A stretch of DNA of 64,000 nt from Aequorivita sp. H23M31. GTDB taxonomy: Bacteria > Bacteroidota > Bacteroidia > Flavobacteriales > Flavobacteriaceae. Positions 1 to 9,574 of the stretch are shown one piece after another. Location of the stretch: the NCBI RefSeq assembly GCF_004022485.1, contig NZ_CP034951.1, positions 1,426,001 to 1,490,000 on the forward strand, read 5' to 3'. Below the pieces are notes generated by a model that did no database searches, had not been told where the DNA came from, and saw only the letters and a program-made list of their open reading frames with translations. The position numbers and the translations under genes were made by a program. Within the stretch, counting starts at the first letter, position 1. Each line of letters opens with the position of its first letter.

Positions 1-97
1 CTTTAGCTCGGCACGAATTTGGATAGCCCGTTTTATGTAGCATTTGAAATGTTCCGATTTCCCGACCTCATCAATTCAAGATTTTATTTTGTAAACC

Positions 98-655
98 TCA
101 ATGGATAATGCGAAGAGCGGTTGCCCACATAATTTTGAGGTCCTCCCAAAATGAGCGGTTATAATAATAATCAAGGTTCATTTTCACCTTGTCGGGAAAA
201 ATAACCTCGTCATTATATTTCAACGGATCTGCCTGAAGTTGAAGTAGCGCATCTTCATCAATATATTTCAACGCGGTCCAACTGCAAAGTCCGGGCTTTA
301 ATTCCAAAATCTTGCGATCCTCTCCCTGCAATTGGTCGTAATATCCTAAAATATCTGGTCGGGGACCCACAAAACTCATTTGACCAACGAATATATTAAA
401 TAGTTGGGGCAGTTCATCCATCTTGGATCTGCGCAAAAATCTCCCGTACTTGCTAATCTGGTCGGTTTGAGCATGCATAGTGCGGATTTTAAAAATCTGA
501 AATGGTTTTCCATATTGACCAATTCGGGTTTGAAGAAAAAGTCCTTTACCCGTATCCAGAAAAGAGAAGAGTACCAATAAAAGGATAAGCCACCCAAAAA
601 GGAACAGTAAAAGAAACGAAAGCAAAAAATCGAAAAGGCGTTTGGAGAGGTTCAA
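98..655 (-). CDS. Undecaprenyl-phosphate sugar phosphotransferase (bacterial sugar transferase)
   Basis: A 185-residue monotopic phosphoglycosyl transferase. Enzymes of this family move a sugar-1-phosphate from a nucleotide sugar to undecaprenyl phosphate at the inner membrane, the first step of O-antigen, capsule or glycan assembly. A long hydrophobic segment at residues 10-33 fits the re-entrant membrane helix. It is followed by the family blocks FKIRTM, KMDELPQLFNIF (with the catalytic Asp-Glu pair) and MSFVGPRP. The length is normal for the short PglC/WcaJ-C class. It is the last complete gene at the left edge and probably belongs to a glycan cluster that continues outside the window. The sugar cannot be told from sequence. 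Confidence 0.92.
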   Translation of the reverse strand: MNLSKRLFDFLLSFLLLFLFGWLILLLVLFSFLDTGKGLFLQTRIGQYGKPFQIFKIRTMHAQTDQISKYGRFLRRSKMDELPQLFNIFVGQMSFVGPRPDILGYYDQLQGEDRKILELKPGLCSWTALKYIDEDALLQLQADPLKYNDEVIFPDKVKMNLDYYYNRSFWEDLKIMWATALRIIH

Positions 656-1311
656 GTTTGATTATTCAGTGTCAGTCCTTCAATACATTTTCTTAAGCTC
701 TGCCGGGCTGAAGAAAACACTCAGGATCCTTGATTTTGGTTTTTAAATATCTATATCATAAATTCAATCATTGAAATTTAGTGATATGTGTTATATGTTT
801 AGATAGCTTGGCAATTTATAAAACTATAATTTATGAACGGACAACAGGTTATTGTTAATACTTTTATTGTCCGAATTGCTGAATATTGAGCCCTACCAAC
901 ATTTTTTGTGCTAGGTTGCTTCAAATATAACATTAAAGGCGGATTCAGGATTCAAGGAATATAAAAAAGTAGCGAGACTTCTTCATTAGAGTAAGAGTGA
1001 TATTTGAGATTTATAAATCTTTTATTTAGCAAAAAATATCAATGCAAGTTCCTAAATTTTAGCTGCCAAAATAAGTTTAGAAAAAGTTTCGTCAGCCTAG
1101 TCTTTTTTGTTGAAGCCTGTCCTGAGCGGAGTCGAAGGATTTTGGGCAATGCAAAAAAGAAAAGAGGTCGAAAAAAATTAATAATTTTTCAAATTGACAA
1201 CAAAATTTATGGAGGAGAGGATTGACAAAGTAAATTCCATCTAATTTCGAATTTCATTTCTTTATTATATTCCCATTTCCATTTCCTATTTTTACCCACT
1301 TATACCATTTA
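656..1311. other. Gene-poor spacer with one possible promoter
   Basis: About 650 bases with no convincing gene. A TATATTTG box on the minus strand at 922-929 could be a promoter for the sugar transferase, with a leader of about 260 nt. The one open frame on the plus strand (1004-1225) contains an interspersed repeat and has no recognisable protein features. Confidence 0.5.
1115..1138 (+). repeat. Interspersed repeat of the CCTGAGCGGAGTCGAAGG type
   Basis: The bases CCTGTCCTGAGCGGAGTCGA followed by AGG match a repeat widespread in spacers of marine bacteria. In translation it gives the CPERSRR string often seen in spurious small ORFs. A degraded version with similar words (GTCCCTCGATGGAG, ATCCTGAG) lies at about 38104-38140. 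Confidence 0.6.
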
Positions 1312-1935
1312 ATGAAAACTATCCTTCTCCATCCTTCTTATTTTCCTTCCATTGAACAAATGGCCGCTGCAGCCCAGACAGAAAATATTGTCTGGGAAAT
1401 GGAGGACAACTACCAAAAGCAGACCTACAGAAATAGGGCCTATATCGCCCATAGCAATGGTATCCTATTATTGAATATTCCCATAAAACACACAAGAGAT
1501 GGGAAACGTCAAAAAACAAAAGAAGTGATAGTGGAGAATGACTTTCCTTGGCAAGAGCAACACTGGAAAAGTTTACAGAGTGCCTATCGTACTTCCCCTT
1601 TTTTTGAATATTATGAGGATGACCTGGAGCATCCTTTTAAAGAACCTGTAACCAGTCTAATGGCCCATAATCTAAAAACATATAAAATCTTAGCTGAACT
1701 TATCGGCTTGGAAGCCAAAACTTCAAAAACTATGGTATATGAGGTAAATCCCGAGTTTGAGGATATGCGATATTTAATCAACTCTAAAAGAAAGACCAAT
1801 TTTGAAACAGAACCCTATACCCAGGTTTTTCAGGAAAACCATGGGTTCCTATCCAACCTTTCCGTATTGGACCTTTTATTTAATGAAGGTCCAAATGCAC
1901 TAGGATATCTGGAAAGTCAAAAATTAAAATTCTGA
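1312..1935 (+). CDS. WbqC family protein
   Basis: A 207-residue WbqC-like protein. The N terminus LLHPSYFPSIEQM and the C-terminal block FLSNLSVLDLLFNEGPNA are family signatures. The family is named from an O-antigen gene, but its biochemical activity is not established, so only family membership is claimed. It stands alone on the plus strand and converges on the exo/endonuclease-phosphatase gene, with stop codons 5 bp apart. Length is typical. Confidence 0.85.
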   Translation: MKTILLHPSYFPSIEQMAAAAQTENIVWEMEDNYQKQTYRNRAYIAHSNGILLLNIPIKHTRDGKRQKTKEVIVENDFPWQEQHWKSLQSAYRTSPFFEYYEDDLEHPFKEPVTSLMAHNLKTYKILAELIGLEAKTSKTMVYEVNPEFEDMRYLINSKRKTNFETEPYTQVFQENHGFLSNLSVLDLLFNEGPNALGYLESQKLKF

Positions 1936-1940
1936 TTAGA

Positions 1941-2957
1941 TTACCACCCTAATGTAGTGCGTATGGCATAGTGATCTGAAAAAGTATTTTTAAGGGTTTT
2001 AAAAGAAATTACATCCAGATTTTCCGAAACCAGGATATAATCTATACGCAACGGAAACCGGTCAAATAAGAACGTAGTCCCCAATCCATTACCTCTTTCC
2101 CTAAAAGCATCTTTCATATCACCTTTCATAGTACGGTAAGTATATGAAAAAGGAGTATTATTGAAATCGCCACAAATAATCACCGGGTATTTGGACTTGG
2201 CTTTATGGTTCTGGATACTGTTTATTTGGTTCTGTTGTTTAGCAAAAGCATTTGTAAATTTTTTGCGAAGCCAACTATTATCGGTGTCCTGCAAAAACTG
2301 AACTTCGGGTAAAATACCGATGGATTGTAAATGCGCACTGTATATGCGGAGAGTGTCTTTCCCTTTTATAACATCCGCATAAATGGTATTATTTCCTGTA
2401 TCCTTAAAGTCGAACGCTCCTTTATTTATCAATGGATACTTCGAGAATATGGCATTGCCCAATTTCGATTTGGGAGTTTTAAAATGCTCATATCGATAAG
2501 GATAGGCAGAAAAATCCACCTTATTGGGTTTGTAATATTCCTGAAAACAGACAACATCCGGATTTTCTGCCTCAAAATACGCCTTCATAGTTTTGGATCC
2601 GTTTTCTAAAGGCTTCTTTTCGTAGCTATTAAAAAGACGGACGTTATATGACATAACAGTTAATGTGTTTTTGTAATCAGCCGGATTTCCTTCAGCAGAA
2701 ATTTTATAAAATGCATTAAAATAAAAGTAGGAAGCCACGATTACGAAAGCCGATATAAAAAACCTTCGTCGGAGCTGAAAAGCCCAATATAGGGCAAAAA
2801 TGATGTTTATCAGGATAAGGAAAGGAACCAACAAGCTGAGCATTGAGATTGTGGGAAATCGGCTGGGTGGCAGATAGGGAAGAATAAAGGATAATAAAAG
2901 CAAAAAGGCCATTAACAAATTGGCCAAATACATAATAGTATTAAAAAACCTGCCCAT
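1941..2957 (-). CDS. Membrane-anchored endonuclease/exonuclease/phosphatase family protein
   Basis: A 338-residue protein with about three transmembrane helices in the first 90 residues and then an EEP (DNase I-like) metal-dependent phosphohydrolase domain. The active-site blocks are present in order: MSYNVRLF (Asn ligand), VVCFQEYY (metal Glu), YSAHLQS, ICGDFNNTP and the terminal SDHYAI (catalytic Asp-His). The domain should sit on one face of the inner membrane. Its substrate (nucleic acid, phospholipid or inositol phosphate) cannot be told from sequence. It follows the second rhomboid gene with a 5-bp gap and is probably cotranscribed with the rhomboids. Confidence 0.88.
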   Translation of the reverse strand: MGRFFNTIMYLANLLMAFLLLLSFILPYLPPSRFPTISMLSLLVPFLILINIIFALYWAFQLRRRFFISAFVIVASYFYFNAFYKISAEGNPADYKNTLTVMSYNVRLFNSYEKKPLENGSKTMKAYFEAENPDVVCFQEYYKPNKVDFSAYPYRYEHFKTPKSKLGNAIFSKYPLINKGAFDFKDTGNNTIYADVIKGKDTLRIYSAHLQSIGILPEVQFLQDTDNSWLRKKFTNAFAKQQNQINSIQNHKAKSKYPVIICGDFNNTPFSYTYRTMKGDMKDAFRERGNGLGTTFLFDRFPLRIDYILVSENLDVISFKTLKNTFSDHYAIRTTLGW

Positions 2958-2962
2958 AGCGC

Positions 2963-3838
2963 TCAGTCGTCCTTTCCAGCTTTAAAAAGAAAGTCTTTTT
3001 CTGCTTTGGTCAAACTTTCATAGCCACTCTGACTTATTTTATCCAGGATAGAATCTACCTTTTTTTGATAATCGGATTTTTGATCCTGATTCTTAGCGGG
3101 TTTCGAAGATGTATGTCGCGTTCGATGTACCTTTCTAAATGGTTTTTTCGTCCTTGGTTTAAAGAGGTTTGCGATCCAATCCATAAAGTTCTCGAACCAT
3201 TTTCCAATATCGTTTCCCTTGGCCAATTGTACGGCATAAAAATAACCAAAAACTCCCCCACCCACGTGGGCCATTAATCCTCCGGCATTACCAGAGGTGG
3301 GAATGCGAACGAGATCGAGAAGAAATAGAAACAAAGCAATATGCCAGAGTTTTATGGTAAAGGAAAAAATTCGAAATTCGGTATTGGGAGTATAGGTGGC
3401 TATAAATATCATAATTGCAGTAACGGCGCCAGATGCTCCAATTAAATATCCTTTATGGTCATCAAAAACTGGAAAGAAATTATAGGAAAGAACAAAGAGA
3501 AGTCCCCCAAAAAGAGCCCCGAGCAAATAGACTGTAAGCAATCGCTTGCCAGTAAAAAGATTCAAAACAAATTGGCCAAACCAGTACAGCCAAATCATAT
3601 TAAAGAGAATATGGAAAAACCCAAAATGCAGAAATCCATATGTTATCAATGTCCAAGGCCGAAATAAAAGTGTATCCAAGTCATCACTCAATACAAACCA
3701 ACGAGAGAAATAACCAGGATTCATCCTAAATATAAAAGAACCCAAACTAACGACCAAGAATGCTATAGTATTTATAACTATCAACTTGACCACAATACTG
3801 GACATTTTATATTTATATGAAAGATTCGTTATAGCCAT
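2963..3838 (-). CDS. Rhomboid family intramembrane serine protease (second copy)
   Basis: A polytopic membrane protein with the rhomboid elements HILFNM, the nucleophile motif GASGA and the catalytic His in AHVGGG, so the Ser-His dyad looks intact. It differs from its neighbour by a long, basic, charged cytoplasmic tail of about 90 residues. The ATG at 3838 is preferred to an in-frame TTG 12 bp upstream because it starts 2 bp beyond the previous stop. The two rhomboids are adjacent paralogues, probably from an old tandem duplication. Confidence 0.9.
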   Translation of the reverse strand: MAITNLSYKYKMSSIVVKLIVINTIAFLVVSLGSFIFRMNPGYFSRWFVLSDDLDTLLFRPWTLITYGFLHFGFFHILFNMIWLYWFGQFVLNLFTGKRLLTVYLLGALFGGLLFVLSYNFFPVFDDHKGYLIGASGAVTAIMIFIATYTPNTEFRIFSFTIKLWHIALFLFLLDLVRIPTSGNAGGLMAHVGGGVFGYFYAVQLAKGNDIGKWFENFMDWIANLFKPRTKKPFRKVHRTRHTSSKPAKNQDQKSDYQKKVDSILDKISQSGYESLTKAEKDFLFKAGKDD

Positions 3839-3840
3839 AT

Positions 3841-4575
3841 TTAATTCCAACGATGGTTATCAAAACTGTTTTTCTTCCAATACCATGCCATAATAAACCC
3901 AAATAATGCACCACCAATATGTGCCCAATGCGCTACTCCAGAGGGGGTACCACTTAGACCAAAAATAAGATCACCAAGGATAATTGCCGGTATAAAGTAC
4001 TTGGCTTTAATGGGAATAGGCAAAAAGATAAGCATAAGTTCAATGTTCGGAAACATAATTCCGAAAGCTACCAAAACCCCATAAATCGCTCCTGAGGCGC
4101 CCACGGCTGGAGTATTAAAACCATCGTAAGTCTGGTGGAGCACTTCTATGGGCACTGAATTTAATATTCGCGTATCGTAACTGCCGGAGTTAAGAAAATC
4201 GAGAATACTTGTTTTATCCAAACCTGCTGCCATTAATGCTTCCATTCCGGTATGAACGTGATAATAGTTAACAAGTGTATGGATAAGAGCAGCTCCAAGT
4301 CCTGCGGAAAAATAAAAAAACAAAAATTTGTTCCGACCCCATCTTATTTCCAAAGGCGAACCGAATGCCCAAAGAGCATACATATTAAATAGAATATGCA
4401 TAAACCCGCCATGCATAAACATATGGGTAAGAGGTTGCCAATATTGAAAATTAGGATTTTCAAAATAATAAAGAGCAAACAAACGATAGGCTACGTCGCC
4501 AATAACGAGTGTACCAATAAAAAAAAGTACATTTAAAACAATTAAAACCTTAATGGTTTCGGTTACTCTTCCCAT
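3841..4575 (-). CDS. Rhomboid family intramembrane serine protease (first copy)
   Basis: A 244-residue compact rhomboid protease that cleaves transmembrane segments of substrate proteins. It shows HMFMHGGFMHILFNMYALW (the H-x-x-x-N element), the nucleophile motif GASGAIYG and the catalytic His in AHWAHIGGALFG. There are about six helices with an insertion of roughly 50 residues before the GASG helix. It lies between mutL and a second rhomboid, all on the minus strand with short spacers, which suggests one transcript. Confidence 0.92.
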   Translation of the reverse strand: MGRVTETIKVLIVLNVLFFIGTLVIGDVAYRLFALYYFENPNFQYWQPLTHMFMHGGFMHILFNMYALWAFGSPLEIRWGRNKFLFFYFSAGLGAALIHTLVNYYHVHTGMEALMAAGLDKTSILDFLNSGSYDTRILNSVPIEVLHQTYDGFNTPAVGASGAIYGVLVAFGIMFPNIELMLIFLPIPIKAKYFIPAIILGDLIFGLSGTPSGVAHWAHIGGALFGFIMAWYWKKNSFDNHRWN

Positions 4576-4627
4576 ATTTCCGGTCCCACCTTAAGGTGGA
4601 AAGTTATCGTCCTAATAAAGGACCATT

Positions 4628-6520
4628 TTACAAAAATTTCTTATCAATATCGCCCGAGTCAATTATAATAAATACAGACCTATTATCGGGACTCACGCTA
4701 GGTTCTTTACAAGCGAACAATTGATTGATCATATGCTCTTGCTCTTCTTTATTTAGGGAAATTCCCGTTTTAATTGCCATACTTGCAGCCATTGATTTCG
4801 CCAATATATCATTCTGACTAAATCCTTGGGTAGGTACGTCTTCTTTAATGTGATTCACTAACTCGTGCAACAAATTTATAACATGGCTCTCTAAGATCAT
4901 CACGGGAATACCGCTAATCTCTATACTTTCATTTTTTAATTCTGAAAAGACAAACCCGGTATTTTCAAGTTGCTCCCGAATTTTTTCAATAATCTCCACA
5001 TCCGGTTTAGAAAAATTCAATTGCAAGGGAAACAATAATTGTTGACTTACCGCTTCTTTCACCGTCATATTCTTCAACAACTCCTCATATAGAATCCGTT
5101 GATGTGCCAAGTTTTGGTGGACCACCATTATTCCATTTTTTAACGGACTTACAATGTATTTATTTTGAAGCTGAAAAGTGAGCTGTCGGGCTTCAGCTTT
5201 ATCTTTTTCAAAAAGACTTCCGGTAACCTCCTCGCTTTCAAATTCCATCATCTCAGTGGAGTTTATCCCGAGCGCGGAGGAGGGGCTCGAGGTACGCTCA
5301 AATTGCTGGGTCGATCCGAAACCATCTTTTAAACCCACATATAAAGATTCCCAAGATGATCCCGTTTGCTTGCGCTCAAATGGAAAATTGATATTCCCTT
5401 GTTTTGGCTTTTCTTTAAAAGGATTAAAATCCCTATCTACATCAATAGAAGGGGCAACTGGACTTTTTTGCCCGTATTCATAAGGCGTGTCAAAACCTTT
5501 GTCCCTCTCAAAATCGAGTACTGGAGCAATGTTAAACTGGCCCAAACTATGTTTTACCGTCGCTCTGAGCATAGCGTAAATAGAATGCTCGTCGTCAAAT
5601 TTTATTTCCGTTTTCGTAGGATGGATATTTATATCTATGGAATGGGGATCTACTTCCAAAAAGAGAAAATATCCAGGATGCACATCAGCTTTTATCAACC
5701 CTTCAAAAGCCGAGGCTACGGCGTGATGAAGGTATGGACTTTTAATAAAACGGTCGTTCACAAAAAAGAACTGCTCTCCCCTGCTCTTTTTCCCATATTC
5801 CGGTTTCAAGATAAAACCACTGATTTTTAAAATTTCGGTTTCTTCATTAACCGGCACCAATTTCTCATTTGTTTTGATTCCGAAAATATTGACTATCCTC
5901 TGCTTTAAATTTGAGGAAGGTAAGTTGAAAATATCACTTCCATTGTGAAGCATTTGGAAAGACACGCTGGGATGCGCTAGTGCGACTCTATGAAATTCAT
6001 CTATAATATGACGCATTTCCACGGGATTGCTCTTTAGAAAATTTCTTCTCGCGGGAATATTGTAAAACAAATTCTTTACGGAAATGGTTGTCCCTTTGGG
6101 TACTACAGAAGGTTCCTGCGACATCACCTTGCTTCCCTCAATGGTAATGTGGGTACCGACCTCAACATCCTCCTTCCTTGTTTTCAATTCCACGTGGGCA
6201 ATGGCAGCGATTGAGGCCAAGGCCTCACCCCGAAAACCTTTGGTGTGAAGGTTAAACAGATCGTCAGCCGATTTAATTTTTGAAGTTGCGTGGCGTTCAA
6301 AACTCAAACGTGCATCGGTTAGGCTCATTCCTACTCCATCATCAGTAACCTGTACCAAGGTTTTGCCCGCATCCTTAACAATTAGTATGATAGAAGTGGC
6401 TTTGGCATCTATGGCATTCTCTAACAATTCCTTAACCAACGAGGCCGGTCTTTGCACTACCTCACCGGCCGCAATTTGATTGGCTACGTGGTCGGGCAAT
6501 AACTGGATAATGTCTGTCAT
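4628..6520 (-). CDS. mutL: DNA mismatch repair protein MutL
   Basis: A 630-residue MutL. The N-terminal GHKL ATPase is complete: ELLENAIDA (Mg-binding Glu/Asn), DDGVGM, RHATSK and GFRGEALASIA. A linker at about 335-440 leads to the dimerisation domain. At about residues 466-480, endonuclease-proficient MutL proteins carry DQHA(x)2E; here the sequence is HQNLAHQR, so the metal-binding Asp and Glu are replaced. The C-terminal zinc-site region reads CKEPSVSPDNR instead of CPHGRP. The protein may therefore lack nicking activity; I believe similar replacements occur in other flavobacteria, but this was not checked. Confidence 0.96.
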   Translation of the reverse strand: MTDIIQLLPDHVANQIAAGEVVQRPASLVKELLENAIDAKATSIILIVKDAGKTLVQVTDDGVGMSLTDARLSFERHATSKIKSADDLFNLHTKGFRGEALASIAAIAHVELKTRKEDVEVGTHITIEGSKVMSQEPSVVPKGTTISVKNLFYNIPARRNFLKSNPVEMRHIIDEFHRVALAHPSVSFQMLHNGSDIFNLPSSNLKQRIVNIFGIKTNEKLVPVNEETEILKISGFILKPEYGKKSRGEQFFFVNDRFIKSPYLHHAVASAFEGLIKADVHPGYFLFLEVDPHSIDINIHPTKTEIKFDDEHSIYAMLRATVKHSLGQFNIAPVLDFERDKGFDTPYEYGQKSPVAPSIDVDRDFNPFKEKPKQGNINFPFERKQTGSSWESLYVGLKDGFGSTQQFERTSSPSSALGINSTEMMEFESEEVTGSLFEKDKAEARQLTFQLQNKYIVSPLKNGIMVVHQNLAHQRILYEELLKNMTVKEAVSQQLLFPLQLNFSKPDVEIIEKIREQLENTGFVFSELKNESIEISGIPVMILESHVINLLHELVNHIKEDVPTQGFSQNDILAKSMAASMAIKTGISLNKEEQEHMINQLFACKEPSVSPDNRSVFIIIDSGDIDKKFL

Positions 6521-6526
6521 GAAGGT

Positions 6527-6811
6527 TTAAAGGTAGAATATTGATAGGTCGAATTCGATAATAAAGAGAAACAATAAAATTAGAACTGCTATTATAACAA
6601 AAAGTCGAAACCGGGTATTTTTATCGGAAGTGGAACGCAATTCTCCCCAGGCGGTCTTAAATTTCCCTTTTAGACTTTTATTATCTCCTACGGTCGAGCG
6701 GAATTTGTCAAATTTATGCTCAATAGAAAATGGACTGCCATCTCCGTCATGCTCAAAGTGACGCGGCCTATAGTTAAACTTCTTATTCTTTCTCTTACTT
6801 ATTATTCCCAT
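6527..6811 (-). CDS. Small membrane protein, conserved-looking, function unknown
   Basis: A 94-residue protein with a basic, polar N-terminal three-quarters and one hydrophobic C-terminal helix (about 70-90, VIIAVLILLFLFIIEFDL), suggesting a tail-anchored inner-membrane protein. It sits 6 bp upstream of mutL and is probably cotranscribed. Similar flavobacterial proteins are sometimes labelled riboflavin synthase subunit because ribH lies nearby, but nothing in the sequence supports that. Confidence 0.7.
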   Translation of the reverse strand: MGIISKRKNKKFNYRPRHFEHDGDGSPFSIEHKFDKFRSTVGDNKSLKGKFKTAWGELRSTSDKNTRFRLFVIIAVLILLFLFIIEFDLSIFYL

Positions 6812-6899
6812 AATTGTCGTGCCCCAAAGGTACTGAAATTACTATGTTTTCTAAAGTCTTTCGATAGGCTTTTGGAACAATTACCGTACCGTTCTAGCA

Positions 6900-7067
6900 G
6901 TTATTCAGTGGGCAGTGATCAGTTCTGAGTAGTCGGTAGTGGGTAGTCGGTAGTCGGTAGTTTATGGTTAATGGTTTAATCGAAATTAAAACTTTTAACG
7001 CATAACTCATAACTCTGCACTCTGAACTTTAGCACACTCCCTATAATTCTGAATTCAGAATTGGAAT
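6900..7067. repeat. Spacer built from degenerate 7-bp tandem repeats
   Basis: The spacer between ribH and the small membrane protein gene contains three blocks with period 7: AGTCGGT-like units (about 6928-6962), ATAACTC/TGCACTC-like units (about 7001-7031) and AATTCTG/AATTCAG-like units (about 7041-7067). No gene is visible. Similar heptads recur in other spacers of the chromosomal part of the window. Confidence 0.75.
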
Positions 7068-7565
7068 TTAAAACCTCGAGTCCTTCCGAAGTTGTGCCAT
7101 CTTAATGGCGGCGATTGCGGCTTCTGTGCCTTTATTACCGTGTTGGCCACCGCTGCGATCAATGGCCTGTTGTAGGTTATTGTCGGTAAGGACGCAGAAA
7201 ATAACGGGAATCTTTCCTTGAACATTCAAATCTTTAATGCCCTGAGAAACAGCTTCGCATACATAATCAAAATGCTTGGTTTCTCCCTGGATTACACTTC
7301 CTATAACAATAATAGCATCCAGCATATCATAGCTTTCAGCCATTCTTTTCGCTCCGTAAATAAGTTCAAAACTTCCTGGTACGTTCCACCGAACAATGTT
7401 TTCATTTACGGTACCGCAATCCTTTAATGCGTCGAATGCGCCCTGAAACATTCCTTCGGTAATATCATGGTTCCATTCTGAAACAACAATCCCAAATCGA
7501 AAATCTTTCGCATTTGGGATTGTGTTTTTATCGTAAGCCGATAAATTTTTATTTTCTGTGGCCAT
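7068..7565 (-). CDS. ribH: 6,7-dimethyl-8-ribityllumazine synthase
   Basis: A 165-residue lumazine synthase, the penultimate enzyme of riboflavin synthesis, which condenses 5-amino-6-ribitylaminouracil with dihydroxybutanone phosphate. Family motifs are present: SEWN (flavin-ring binding), VPGSFE, GSVIQGETKHFDYV with the catalytic His, and GGQHGNKGTEAA at the phosphate site. The length is normal; the enzyme usually forms a pentamer or icosahedral 60-mer. Its start abuts the stop of the upstream TPR gene (7566), so the two are cotranscribed. Confidence 0.97.
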   Translation of the reverse strand: MATENKNLSAYDKNTIPNAKDFRFGIVVSEWNHDITEGMFQGAFDALKDCGTVNENIVRWNVPGSFELIYGAKRMAESYDMLDAIIVIGSVIQGETKHFDYVCEAVSQGIKDLNVQGKIPVIFCVLTDNNLQQAIDRSGGQHGNKGTEAAIAAIKMAQLRKDSRF

Positions 7566-8333
7566 TTATTTGTTCATTGCCTGGGCACGGCCAGTATAGA
7601 TTTCAGCTTTAGTAACCTCAGGAGATTTTGGATAATCTTCTGTTATCTTTTTGAAATGTTTTAGCGCCTTGTCACTTTGGTTTAATGACATTGCAGCAAT
7701 TCCTGCTTTTAAAAGGAAACGTGGCGTAGTAAAATCATTGGTACGCATCTTTGCTGCTTCCTCATAATACTTCAAAGCATCCTCATTTTGGTTCAATTGT
7801 GCAAAAGCATCACCTATTGCTCCTTTTGCCAATGGGGCCAAAATATCGTCCTTGCTCTTAAATTTATCCAATTGTTCAATAGCATCCTGATATTTGTTAA
7901 GGTTCAAATAGGCCATTCCGGCGTAATAATGGGCAAGATTTGCAGCATCTGTACCTCCGTAATTCTCGATTATATCAAGGAAACCAAATTTTCCATTTCC
8001 ACCTTGTAGCGAAAGATTATAAAGAGAATCCTTGGCTGGAGCGGTTAATGCTTGTTCCCAGTAGTTTTGGGCCTGGAACATCTTATTCGTTGCCTCAATT
8101 TCTTTTGGTTTCTGAATATATTGGTGGTACGCAAAATAACCCAAAACACAAATTGCAACCACTGCAATCACTCCAATAATCCCTTTTTGATTTTTCTCTA
8201 CCCAAGCCTCAGTCCTTGAAGCTCCCTCATCGAGACTTCTGAACACCTCAGCCGTAGTACTGTTTTCCTCAATTTGGGCGTCTTTATCAGCCTTGGTTCT
8301 CGGTTTGCCCGCGCGTTTTTTATACGTTGCCAT
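7566..8333 (-). CDS. Membrane-anchored tetratricopeptide repeat protein
   Basis: A 255-residue protein with a charged N-terminal segment (about 1-50), one transmembrane helix (about 52-70, IIGVIAVVAICVLGYFAYH) and then TPR-like repeats to the end, for example ANLAHYYAGMAYLNLNKYQD and LAKGAIGDAFAQLNQNEDAL. The layout resembles YfgM-type TPR proteins facing the periplasm. It is the first gene of a two-gene unit with ribH and is transcribed divergently from recF. Confidence 0.85.
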   Translation of the reverse strand: MATYKKRAGKPRTKADKDAQIEENSTTAEVFRSLDEGASRTEAWVEKNQKGIIGVIAVVAICVLGYFAYHQYIQKPKEIEATNKMFQAQNYWEQALTAPAKDSLYNLSLQGGNGKFGFLDIIENYGGTDAANLAHYYAGMAYLNLNKYQDAIEQLDKFKSKDDILAPLAKGAIGDAFAQLNQNEDALKYYEEAAKMRTNDFTTPRFLLKAGIAAMSLNQSDKALKHFKKITEDYPKSPEVTKAEIYTGRAQAMNK

Positions 8334-8353
8334 AGTTCTAGGTTAATGTGGCG

Positions 8354-8361
8354 CAAAAATA
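8354..8361 (-). promoter_or_regulatory. Candidate promoter -7 box for the TPR-ribH unit
   Basis: The minus strand reads TATTTTTG, fitting the Bacteroidetes -7 consensus TAnnTTTG, about 20 bp ahead of the TPR start codon in the divergent spacer with recF. No clear -33 element was seen. Confidence 0.4.
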
Positions 8362-8471
8362 AAATTTTAAATGGAATTTGAAAGGATAAATATTTCTTAT
8401 TTTTTGATAATTTGCAAAGCTGAATTCCTCTCGTTCCAAAAAGAATAAGGAATCGCAATCTTTTCATCCTT

Positions 8472-9557
8472 ATGGTTTTACAGAAACTCTCTTTACTGAA
8501 TTATAAAAATTTTCAAGCGCAATCCTTCGACTTCGATCCAAAAATAAATTGTTTTGCAGGAAATAACGGCGTAGGAAAGACAAATGTACTCGATGCCATC
8601 TACCATCTTTCCTTCGGAAAAAGCTATTTTAACCCTATAACTACCCAAAATATTAAGCATGGAGAAGAATTTTTCGTAATAGAAGGAGTTTATGCGAAAA
8701 AAGAGTCAGCCGAAAAAATTGTAGTTAGTGCCAAAAAAGGTCAAAAGAAGGTTATAAAAAGAAATGGAAAGGTTTATGAGAGATTTAGTGACCATATAGG
8801 ATTTCTACCCTTGGTAATTATTTCACCCGCAGATCGCGATTTGATTATTGAGGGCAGTGATACCAGAAGGAAATTTATCGATGGGGTTATTTCGCAGCGA
8901 GATGCGGATTATCTTCAAACTTTGATAAAATACAACAAGGTTCTGGCGCAGCGCAATTCCCTGTTAAAGTATTTTGTTGCCAATAATACCTTTAACCAAG
9001 ACACAATAGATATTTACAACGAACAACTTCATACTTTCGCAACATCTATATTTGGAAAAAGGACGGCTTTTTTAGAGGAATTTCTTCCCATTTTTTTAAA
9101 CAGATACAAATCCATTAGCAGTGGAGAAGAAGATATCGATCTCACTTACGAAAGTCAGCTTCAGGAAAACGACTTATTGACCTTGCTCCAAAATAATCTT
9201 TCAAAAGATAGAATTTCGCAATACACCAATTATGGTATTCATAAGGATGATCTAATTTTGGAGATCGACGGACACCCTATCAAGAAATTCGGATCACAGG
9301 GGCAGCAGAAATCTTATTTGATTGCTTTAAAACTGGCACAATTCGATTTTATAAAAACACATTCCAAAACAAATCCGATTTTACTGTTGGATGATATTTT
9401 TGATAAGTTGGATGAAACACGGGTAGCTCATCTCATCTCGTTGGTAGATAACGAAAATTTCGGTCAACTTTTTATAAGTGATACCCACGCAGAACGAACA
9501 GAGGAAGTAATTAAAAAGGTTAGGCAGACGTATAAAATGTTTGCTCTGGAAAATTGA
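8472..9557 (+). CDS. recF: DNA replication and repair protein RecF
   Basis: A 361-residue SMC-like ATPase of the RecFOR pathway, which helps load RecA at gaps in single-stranded DNA. Motifs: Walker [10 protein letters not shown] (about 30-40), the ABC-type signature region FGSQGQQKS and Walker [14 protein letters not shown] near the C terminus. The length is typical. It is transcribed away from the TPR-ribH unit and followed by a repeat-rich spacer. Confidence 0.96.
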   Translation: MVLQKLSLLNYKNFQAQSFDFDPKINCFAGNNGVGKTNVLDAIYHLSFGKSYFNPITTQNIKHGEEFFVIEGVYAKKESAEKIVVSAKKGQKKVIKRNGKVYERFSDHIGFLPLVIISPADRDLIIEGSDTRRKFIDGVISQRDADYLQTLIKYNKVLAQRNSLLKYFVANNTFNQDTIDIYNEQLHTFATSIFGKRTAFLEEFLPIFLNRYKSISSGEEDIDLTYESQLQENDLLTLLQNNLSKDRISQYTNYGIHKDDLILEIDGHPIKKFGSQGQQKSYLIALKLAQFDFIKTHSKTNPILLLDDIFDKLDETRVAHLISLVDNENFGQLFISDTHAERTEEVIKKVRQTYKMFALEN

Positions 9558-9574
9558 GGGGCCAGAGGTTAAAG

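Noticed and set aside
1004..1225. 73-codon open frame with a CPERSRR string
   Set aside because: The string comes from an interspersed DNA repeat; the frame is very basic and lacks any family feature.
6527..6811. Riboflavin synthase beta subunit
   Set aside because: A name seen for similar flavobacterial proteins, but this is a basic tail-anchored protein with no lumazine synthase motif; the real ribH is at 7068-7565.
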